From the NCBI GenBank assembly GCA_016946835.1, contig JACVTC010000062.1, positions 792,501-825,000 of the forward strand: a stretch of DNA of 32,500 bases. Reading direction: 5' to 3'. A program made the translations under genes and the position numbers. Source of the stretch: Neocallimastix lanati (nom. inval.) (lineage: Eukaryota > Neocallimastigomycota > Neocallimastigomycetes > Neocallimastigales > Neocallimastigaceae). Positions 23,998-32,309 of this stretch are shown one piece after another. Below the pieces are notes generated by a model. It searched no databases. It saw nothing but the letters and a program-made list of their open reading frames with translations, and was not told the origin of the DNA. How positions within the stretch are numbered: position 1 is the stretch's first letter; each line of letters starts with the position of its first letter.

Positions 23998-24365
23998 TGG
24001 GTATTTACCATATATTACATGTATTTTATCATATATTTAATTAATAAAGATGTAACAAGTTTGCTGCCGTTAAAAAAAAAAAAAAAAATGGGTATTTACC
24101 AAAAAAAAAAAAAAATAATAGTAAATATAAAGTAAGACTCGTAGTAAAAGGATATAATCAAATAGAAAGTGTAGTTTTCGATTGAACTCTTTCTTCGATA
24201 CTACCAATAGAAAAATTTAATAATAACTATAGCTATTGCCTCATTATTCAACTGGGGTATCCAACAATTAGAGGTGCATACCTCAATGCTGAATTACACC
24301 ATAATATTAATATGAATTTATCCGAAGGCCGTGAAGATTATAACAAAGGTTACTGTAAATGTTAA
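23998..24365 (+). pseudogene. Ty1/copia retrotransposon reverse-transcriptase relic
   Basis: The relic begins with TGG GTA TTT ACC (WVFT), the start of the copia RT domain. A 78 bp insertion splits it at once (24011-24088), after which WVFTK repeats. After an A-run frameshift come 'NSKYKVRLVVKGYNQIESV' and 'FD' then a stop, 'TLSSILPIEK'. In a second frame comes 'IAIASLFNWGIQQLEV', and back in the first 'RGAYLNAELHHNINMNLSEG' and REDYNKGY. These match the N-terminal half of copia RT (KYKARLVAKG, FNWxIxQLDVxxAYLNAxL, PEG). The relic ends before the catalytic YVDD region, and a stop lies at 24363-24365. It has several stops and shifts and is a dead fragment. Integrase and RNase H are not seen. 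Confidence 0.9.
24011..24088 (+). mobile_element. 78 bp poly(A)-ended insertion inside the copia relic, 13 bp duplication
   Basis: TGGGTATTTACCA is present at 23998-24010 and again at 24089-24101. The insert between them ends AAGTTTGCTGCCGTT followed by about 17 A. The duplicated bases encode WVFT of the copia RT domain, so the pre-insertion sequence can be identified. Unique part, poly(A), then second copy is the layout expected of target-primed retro-insertion of a short polyadenylated RNA fragment. Confidence 0.8.
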
Positions 24366-25784
24366 AAAATTATCAAATAATTAATGTTACTAACAAAGTT
24401 TTTAATCATACTTTATTTAGGAGAGAATGTTAAAAAATTAGTATTCTTAGTTTTAATTAAAAAAAATAATAAAAAAAAAGTATTGATTAAATGTTAAATA
24501 TTAAATAATGTATTACAAATAAATAGGATATATAATAATAATATATAGTTTATATAGTTTATAATGCAAATAATAAAGCTTAAAAATTTTTTTATAAGCC
24601 TCTTTTATATAAATTATTATTAAAATATGCATTTAATATAGTAAAATATGTATGTTTCATTGAATATAACTTTTATGAATATAAAAAATATTGTATCATA
24701 TATTATTAAAAAAAAAAGACCTTTTAAATAAATAAATAAATAAATAAAAAAAACTTAATAAAAAAACAAAACAATTTCTTTAAAAAACAAAAACTTTAAA
24801 ATTTTTAAATTCTTTATGATAGATATGGGAAAGAATTATTATTATTTTTTTTTTTTAAAAGTTATATTATTTATTTTAATTATTTATTATAAATACTCTA
24901 TATATTTTTTTATTTTTTTTATTTTTCTTTCTTAAATTTCAGTAAATAATATATTTTTATAATATTAAATATGAATGTGATTTATTATTAAATATAACTG
25001 TAGTATATACATATAATATTTTTAGAATAAGAAAAAGAAAAAAAAAATAAGAAAAAGGAAAAAAAAAAAAAAAAAAAGAAAAAGGAAAAAAAAATAAGAA
25101 AAAGGTAAAAAAAAAAAAAAAAATATTTCTTTTATATTCTTTTTTAATTTATTTTATTTTATTTAAAACATTTTTTAATTACATTTTGTTTTTAATATTT
25201 ATTTTAATATATTAGTTAAAATTAGATATGTATAAATTTTTTTTTTTTTTTTTAGTTTAATTAATTATTATATATTAATATATATTATAATATATAATAA
25301 TAATTTATATGTCAAATAATAATATATTAAGGAATTAATATTTATTAATATTTTATTTATTTAATAAAATTGAAGTTTATTATGATACAGATTTTATATT
25401 GTAATAAAAATATAATTTTTTTTTATATATATTATATTTAATTATATATATTTTCATCTATTTTTATTATTTTTATTATTATTTATTTATATTCTTTCAT
25501 TTTTTATAAAAATTCTTTTTATATATATATAAGATAATGTGCAAAATAAGAAAATGAAATTCATTTTACTATAAAAATAATAAATAATTTTTATATTTCA
25601 ATATGTTTAATTTAATTAAACAATTTCATAATTGTCAATAAATTTTTATAAATATTTAAGAAAAAAAGAAAAGTAAATAAAAATACTGTAATTTGTTATA
25701 TGGAATTAAAATTTTTAAAATATTTAAACATTTAATTAAAAATTTATTTTTGGCAAAAATTAATTATTTATACAAAATTATAAA
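24366..25784. other. Spacer between the copia relic and transporter copy 3
   Basis: GGAGAGAATGTTAAAAAATT (24421-24440) looks like a polypurine tract followed by a TGTT long-terminal-repeat start, plausible for the 3' end of the copia element. AATGTTAAAAAATTA also occurs at 24358-24372. Farther right is a purine-rich block (25030-25123). The rest is A/T-rich sequence with no gene. Confidence 0.4.
25030..25123. repeat. Homopurine tract with repeated GAAAAAGGAAA / ATAAGAAAAAGG units
   Basis: About 94 bases are almost entirely A and G on the plus strand, with ATAAGAAAAAGG repeated at about 40 bp spacing. It is a candidate for non-B (triplex-type) DNA structure, but no function is supported. Confidence 0.7.
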
Positions 25785-27379
25785 ATGGATAATTTAATAA
25801 TATCTGAAGGAAAAATAGTTTCCGATAGAAGGAAATTGTTAATTTTTATAAATATTAATATTACTTGTATAGCAACTTTTATGCTTGGTACAGCATTAAC
25901 TTCAGCTTTACCGCCAATTATGAAAGATTTACATATTAAAGTTAATACTGGTCAATGGTTAACTAGTGGTATGGCATTATTTTTAGCAATTACCACTCCA
26001 CTAACGGCATATCTTATTGCTAGATTTAAAACAAAAAGACTCTATTGTACTTCAATGTTATTTTTTATTATAGGTTTAACTATTTGTGCATTTTCAACAA
26101 AATTTTGGATGATGATGTTGGGTAGAGTAATTCAAGGTTGTGGTAATGGTGTATTAAATTCTTTGGCACAAGTTGTTGTTTTAACAATTTTCCCACCTGA
26201 AAAAAGAGGTACTTATATGGGATGGTTCGGATTATCTGCTGGAGTTTCACCAATTTTAGCACCTATTATTGCAGGTGTTCTTTCAGATACTATTGGTTGG
26301 AGATCTATTTTTTTAATTTCTTTGGTGATTATGCTCATTTCTTTCGTATTTTCCCTTTGCGTCTTTGATGATGTTCTACCAATAATAAAAAAGGATTTTG
26401 ATATTTTATCTTTAATATTTAGCGCCCTTGCTTTTGGTGGTGTCATTTTATCTATTGGTAATATGGGTAGTTATAAAATTTTAAGTTGGCAAGTATTGTT
26501 TTTATTTATTGTGGGGATTATTGGTGGATTTTTATTTTGTTGGAGACAAATACATTTAGAGATTCCATTCCTTGATATACGTGTCTTAACCAATAAAACC
26601 TATGATATAAGTATACTTTCTACAGCTCTTATTCAAACAATGATGATGGGAGCCGTGATGATTTTTCCAGTCTATGTACAACAGCTGAAGAAACGTTCAG
26701 CTACAATTTCTGGATTAGTCACATTACCAGGTTCATTAACGATGGCTTTAATTAGTCCATTTGCTGGTAAGATCTATGATACCATTGGAATAAAATTATT
26801 ATTTTTAGTTGGATCCATTACTTTAGTGTTAAGTAATTTTTCAGCCTATTTTATTAATATTCATCACTCTATATGGATATTATCCATAATTAATGTCTTT
26901 AGATCATTTGCCTTTGGTATACTTTTAACACCTCTGGTCCCTTGGGGAATGAAAGAAATTTCAGAAGTTAAAACATCTGATGCTACTGCACTTTTTAATT
27001 CAGTTCGTTATATTGGTAATGCTGTTGGTACGGCCATTTTCATTTCTATTACCACAATGGTAGCTGATGCCGTGAGAGGTACTAAAGAAAATCCAGAAAT
27101 GTATGGTATCAATATTTCATTTTTAATTATGGCATTTATTTCTATCGTTATTCTAATCTTTAGTATTATATCTGATCGTGAATCACCAAAGGATAAATCC
27201 ATTAAAGATAAAAATAAAAAAATTATGGATATTGAAAAAGAAAAAGAAGAAGAAGAAGAAGAAGATATTGATGAAAATAAAGATGATCAGGAAGATAGCA
27301 CTCTAGAAATTTCAATTATTAATAATAATAATAATAATAATAATAATGATAATAATACTGATGCTAATACTACTACTAC

Positions 27380-27413
<34 letters not shown>

Positions 27414-27457
27414 AAGAATAGTAATAATGCTAATAATAATAATAATAATAATAATGC

Positions 27458-27501
<44 letters not shown>

Positions 27502-27524
27502 TTGAAAATAATATAAATAGATAA
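25785..27524 (+). CDS. 14-TM MFS transporter (DHA2/EmrB-like), copy 3, with Glu-rich and Asn-rich tail
   Basis: A complete intronless frame of 579 aa. The N-terminus 'SEGKIVSDRRK' matches the conserved family start. The core carries 'LGTALTSALPPIMKDL' (34-49), 'NTGQWLTSGMAL' (54-65), 'LGRVIQGCGNGVL' (112-124, Arg114), 'GWFGLSAGVSPILAPIIAG' (146-164), 'FPVYVQQLKKRSATISGL' (294-311) and 'KTSDATALFNSVRYIGNAVG' (396-415). The last TM is at about 441-461. The tail (about 462-579) is highly charged, with an acidic run near 487-505, and then consists largely of Asn encoded by AAT repeats. Beyond the stop, another frame encodes a non-repetitive ending (27531-27582), hinting that AAT expansion has changed the frame. 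The role is inferred to be proton-coupled export of small toxic compounds; the substrate is unknown. It is the closest intact relative of the pseudogene at 28977. Confidence 0.94.
27318..27502 (+). repeat. AAT-rich trinucleotide tract inside transporter copy 3
   Basis: A series of AAT runs interrupted by GAT, GCT, ACT and AAG codons encodes the Asn-rich tail. It accounts for the low-complexity end of the protein and is a likely site of length variation. Confidence 0.9.
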
Positions 27525-27805
27525 TATAATTTCAAGAATTATATCTAATGATGAAGTTGATATAAGTAATATTAAAAAATGAGGATAGATAAATTGGTTA
27601 TTATTGTTTAATTTATTTATACATTAAATATATTATGTTTATAATTAGATTATATAAAATAAAAATATATATTATAAAAAGTCATTTCTACTCTAGATAG
27701 AATATTTTTTTTTTTTTTAAGGAATAAACAAATCATTTTACATATTATAAACTTATCTAAAAAAAAAAAAATTTAAATAATTTGAAGATATTATTTTAAT
27801 TATCA

Positions 27806-27838
<33 letters not shown>

Positions 27839-28103
27839 GAATGATTATATATTATTAGTAAAACAGTAGAATTATATATAAATATATATGTATATCTATG
27901 TATATATTTTATAAAACACACACCTAATTTATAATGTAATAAAATTTTAATTTCATATTACAATTTAAATTTAATAATAAAGTTAATAGTTATTTAAAGG
28001 AAATAATATAATATAATAAATATTTTTAACTATATTATTTCAAAATACCTATAATAAATAAATGTCATACAACAAACTTATAATTAAGATTTTTTCTATT
28101 ATA

Positions 28104-28134
<31 letters not shown>

Positions 28135-28291
28135 TTTTTAAATTTAAAGTATAATTGCATTATTAAATTATTATTTCATTATTAATAATATCTATATATT
28201 AATTATATCTAATTTACTAATTTATCTAATTAAGTAAATATATTAATTATAATAAAAAAAAAAAAAATAAATGATTAAATAATAGTACTGT

Positions 28292-28323
<32 letters not shown>

Positions 28324-28341
28324 ATAATAATAATAATAATT
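28292..28341. repeat. (TAC)n followed by (TAA)n microsatellite
   Basis: About 10 TAC units pass directly into about 6 TAA units. Confidence 0.9.
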
Positions 28342-28616
28342 AAAATATATTTATATATAAATAAAGAATGAATCAAAGAAAATAATTTTTTTTTTTTTTA
28401 TTTTTTATTTTTTATTCTTTTATTTTTGAACTTTATCATAATAAAAATATTATAAAATGTTTTAAAATATATTAATTATCAAATCTTTTTAATTTTTTTT
28501 TTTTTTTTTTTGAATTATTCATGAAATTATTTGATGAATATATAAGTTAAAGTTCGAAATAAATAAATAAGAGAATTTATATTTAATAGCTTGATTTGTT
28601 TAAAATTAAAAATTTC

Positions 28617-28667
28617 AAACCAACTAACCAACCAACTAACCAACCAATAAACAAACAAACAAACGAA

Positions 28668-28706
<39 letters not shown>
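28617..28706. repeat. AACCAACT / AAAC repeat leading into about 38 A
   Basis: The sequence AAACCAACTAACCAACC is partly duplicated, grades into AAAC units and then into a long A run. The C-only strand bias (no G until CGAAC) is striking against the surrounding A/T DNA. Confidence 0.8.
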
Positions 28707-28708
<2 letters not shown>

Positions 28709-28726
28709 ATATTTATTATTGGTTAT

Positions 28727-28853
28727 TATCAACAATATAGCTACACAAAATACACCAATAACATAGCTAAACCATATATATTAATAATACAGCCTAGTTA
28801 TCGTATATCAACAGTGTAGCTAAAACATGCATTGAATGATATAACCTAACCCA
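28727..28853. repeat. Degenerate ~30 bp tandem repeat around TAGCTA
   Basis: Four loosely similar units can be aligned on TAGCTA or a variant (ATATAGCTACAC, ACATAGCTAAAC, ACAGCCTAGTTA, GTGTAGCTAAAAC), each followed by A/T sequence and an AT(C/A)A(A/T)(C/T)A-type junction. The units are diverged, so the boundaries are approximate. Confidence 0.45.
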
Positions 28854-28976
28854 TTATAATTTATTTATACATTTAGTATATCATGTTTATAATTAGATTT
28901 TATAAAAAAAAATAAATAAATAAATTATTTTAAAATAGTAAAAAAATAATAAAAATAGCAATAAAAAGTTAACGAA

Positions 28977-29708
28977 ATGGATAATATGAAGGAAAGAAGG
29001 AAAAATAGTTTCTGATGGAAGGAAATTATTATTATTATTATTATTATTTTTTTTTTAAATATTAATGTTAGCTGTATAGTAATGTTAATTCTTGGTATAG
29101 CAATAACTACAGTTTTACCTCCAATTTATGAAAGATTTATATATTACTGTTAATATTGGTCAATGATTAACGAGTGGTCTTGTATTATTTTTAGTAATTA
29201 TGATAATGAAAGAAATTCCTGAAGTTAAAACCTTCGATGCTACAATTTATTATATTGGAAAATGCGGTTGGTTCAACTATTTTCATTTCTATCACAACCA
29301 CGATAGCTAATATAGTTGAAGATACTAAAGAAAATCCATAAATGTATGATATCAGTATTTTTTTTTTTTTTTCAATTATGTCAATTATTTCTGAAGTTCT
29401 TTCAGTCTTTAGTATTATGTCAGACGGTGAATCTCCAAAAGATAAAAATAGAAAAATTTCTGAACGTTGAAAAAGAAGATAATAATTTTTTTTTTTTTTT
29501 TTTTTTAGACTTTTCTCACATGATTTCTACATCATTGGTAGGTCACATGAGTGAAAAGAAGATAATAATTCAAAAAAAAAAATAGTCATTTTTTTCAATT
29601 GCTAGTCAATCCGATTTTGAAATTAATATATATTGAACAGATTAAATTTTTAAGTTGAGGTTAAGTTGAGGTTATTCTGATATTGAAATTGAAATTTATT
29701 CATTATAA
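28977..29708 (+). pseudogene. Internally deleted MFS (DHA2) transporter pseudogene
   Basis: The ATG at 28977 begins MDN as in copies 3 and 5. 'RKNSF' followed by a stop and shifts then match 'EGKIVSD', and an ATT microsatellite has replaced part of TM1. Readable pieces include 'LGIAITTVLPP' in mixed frames and 'TSGLVLFLVI'. At about 29205 the sequence jumps straight to 'MKEIPEVKTFDAT', corresponding to residue ~389 of copy 3, so about 320 codons (TM3-TM11) are missing. 'STIFISITTTIAN' and 'DTKENP' then a stop, 'MYDISI', follow. The weak tail includes SDIEIEIYS up to a stop at 29706-29708. A 66 bp insertion with a 17 bp duplication lies within the tail (29488-29553). The 'EVKT' wording matches copy 3 better than copies 1 and 2, so it probably derives from a copy 3-like gene. 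Confidence 0.9.
29488..29553 (-). mobile_element. 66 bp poly(A)-ended insertion (minus strand), 17 bp duplication
   Basis: AAAAGAAGATAATAATT occurs at 29471-29487 and 29554-29570, bounding a 66 bp insert. On the minus strand the insert reads as about 47 bp of GC-richer unique sequence ending GAGAAAAGTCT followed by about 19 A, then the repeat copy. This is the layout of a target-primed retro-insertion. The unique part contains TCACATGA twice (29516-29523 and 29543-29550). No source gene is recognised. It lies in the degenerate tail of the transporter pseudogene. Confidence 0.8.
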
Positions 29709-32309
29709 ATAATCATTATTATAAATAATATATATGTATATCTATGTATATATATATTACTAATATATTTGTATGGAATTTACCGAATATTCCAATTGTT
29801 TGATTTTAATATATTATGTTATAAAATTCAATTAAAATTTTTTTTAAGAAATATTTGCCGCTAAAATAAAAATAAACAAACAAATCATAACATATATACA
29901 TATGTATAAATATGTATACAAAGATATCTAAAATTATAGCAATTTTTAAATATTATTGTATAAAAAAAAAAAAAAAACCCTATATATTATATATTATCTA
30001 TGAAACAATACCAAATAATATTAGAGTAATTTAATTTCTTTCTTTATAACATTCCAAAACTTTAGAGAAATTAAAATACTATAATATTTAATATTTTATA
30101 TATATCTATTTTATTTATAGTTTCATCATTTAAATTCTTTGTAATTCCGTATATTATTAATATTATAATATACAATTAAATGAACTTTGACTAAAAAAAA
30201 AAATATTAATTAAAATAATAAAATAAAAAAAAAATATTTATTTATGCTTATTAAATTAAATAAGAAAAGGAGTTGAAATTAAAAAAAAAAAAAAAAAAAA
30301 GAAAAAAAAAATTTAAAGAATATAAAGTCTTTTTTTATTTTTTATTTATTTATTTCTCTATTTGTTTCAGGTTTTATAGAATTTTTTTTTTTGTAAAAAA
30401 AACAAAAAAACAAAAAAACAAACATAAATAACTGTAACAATATCCTATTAATAAATTAGTGAAAATAAAATATTTTTTTTTTTTTTAAATAATATTTTTA
30501 ATTAAAGGCTGACCGATCAGTATAAAATGTTAATAATTATTTAAAAATACAGAAATTAATAATATAACATTTATATCATATATAATTTATTATAAATACT
30601 ATTAATAATTAGTAAGACTATTTTATTTAATAATTTAATTATTTTTTTTTTCATTTTTTATGGTGAAAAAAATAATAATAATAATATATATATATAAATA
30701 ATGTATAATACAACTATATATATCTATATATCATTATCTAATATTAACGAGTGAAAATATTAATATAAATAAAAATATAAATATAAATAAAAATAAACAA
30801 TAATATAAATAAAAACAAAAAAACCAACTGTATATATAAATTGTTAATGCATTAAACATATCTATATTCTTAGAACTATTATTTCAAATAATTTATTTTA
30901 AGTAGAAAAAATAATTTTATATTTATTATTAGCTATTTATAAGGTATATAAAACATTTCACTAATATAATAAAATTTAAATATTTATACCCTATTATTAT
31001 TTATTTATCAATATAATTATTTATTCATTAATATAATTATTTATTCATTAATATAATTATTTATTCATCAATATAATTATTTATTCATCATTATAATTAT
31101 TTATTCATTAATTAATTATTTATTCATTAATTAATTATTTATTCATTTATTTAATATAATTATTTATTCATTAATAATTTCTTTTTTTTATATTATTTTT
31201 TATATTTTTATATTTTTATATTTATTTGTTTTTAAACATTTTGTATAATTGAAATGTTCATTTCGTTTTTTTTTTTTTTTTTTTTTTCATTGAATTATTA
31301 ATGAAAGTTTATTATTATTGATTAATTAATAATTCTGGATAATTTTTAATCATTTCTTAATCAATTTTTAATCAATTTTTTTCAATGAAATAATTTTTGC
31401 ATTATTCTTTAAAATTCTTTAATTATTAGTAATACAATCTATATATTATAATCTATTCATTTTAAATTATCAAACATTGATTAATATATATATCAATCTA
31501 TTATTAATATATATTGTTAATATATTATCAGAAAATTTAAAAAAATGTATTTATATATGTTTTTTTTTTTTTTTTTTTTTTTTTTAATCGATTTGATTAT
31601 ATATATTGGAATTTTAAATAATAATTAAAATAAATAGAAAATATAATATTTAAATATAATCGAATAGTATTTCATTATATAAATAAAAAATTTATTTTTT
31701 CTGTTTAAATAGTTAAAAACCATAATAATACCAATAAAGTTTATATTTAAATTATTAATGATTATTTTTAATTTAAAGTTGGATGGACCTGAAAAAAAAA
31801 AAAATAAATCCGTTATTTTTTTTTTTTTAATTTTTTATTTTACTTTTTTTTTTTTTTTGACAAATTATTATTGGTTAAGATTATTATTATTAATAAATGA
31901 CAAAACCATAATTGTTGAGTCTAATTTGGATAAAAATAAAATTTTTTTTCTTTATTTTTTAAAAAGTATATAAATATGGAAGAATTTTTCTTCAAATTTT
32001 TTTATTTACTTTACGTTTTCGTATTATTTTTTATTTATTTTTTATATTTAATTCTAAAATTAAGAAATTAAATTATTATTTTATAACATTTTCATATTAA
32101 TACATATAATATCTATACCAATTGTTATAAAATAGTTATTCAATAACGAAATATAAATCAATAATCATTTTATATTAAATAATATTTGAAATTATATATA
32201 CATATACAAAGACAACAAATTTTATAAAGTTTTAAGACAAAATCAATATTCATAATTATCAATATATTTGTATATTATATATTATAAGAAGTAATATATC
32301 AAAGTAAAT
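29709..32309. other. Spacer between the transporter pseudogene and the last transporter copy
   Basis: 2.6 kb of A/T-rich sequence with no gene recognised. It includes a 20 bp minisatellite (30996-31175), an ACAAAAAA run near 30394-30425 and multiple poly(T) runs (31268-31287, 31560-31585). The last ~200 bp before 32310 is free of long homopolymers and may hold the promoter and leader of the last transporter gene. Confidence 0.5.
30996..31175. repeat. 20 bp minisatellite, about 8 copies
   Basis: Units ATTATTTATTCATTAATATA or close variants run from 30996. The first five are 20 bp, then two of 19 bp (31096-31133), then a longer variant and a partial unit. T/C variation at CATTAA versus CATCAA marks sub-blocks. 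Confidence 0.88.

Larger units (their letters stand above)
27525..28976. other. Spacer between transporter copy 3 and the transporter pseudogene
   Basis: The 52 bp at 27609-27660, just after copy 3, recur with about 4 changes at 28857-28908, just before the pseudogene. The spacer also holds a TTTA run (27804-27829), a TA run (28100-28124), a TAC/TAA run (28292-28341), an AACCAACT block (28617-28651), 36-38 A (28669-28706) and a degenerate TAGCTA-containing repeat (28727-28853). No gene is seen. Confidence 0.6.

Noticed and set aside
16843-27535. Antisense frames opposite the transporter genes
   Set aside because: They lie within well-supported coding sequence and mirror hydrophobic codons and AAT runs; they are shadows.
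28577-28715. Possible target-site duplication (TTATATTTA) around the AACCAACT/poly(A) block
   Set aside because: Only 9 bases, all A/T, in a very A/T-rich region; this is expected by chance.
29316-29585. 89 aa plus-strand frame in the transporter pseudogene tail
   Set aside because: It runs in a phase different from the readable transporter pieces and is held open by poly(T).
31758-31973. 71 aa plus-strand frame (MIIFNLKLDGPEKK...)
   Set aside because: It is mostly homopolymer translation with no recognisable domain and no evidence of conservation.
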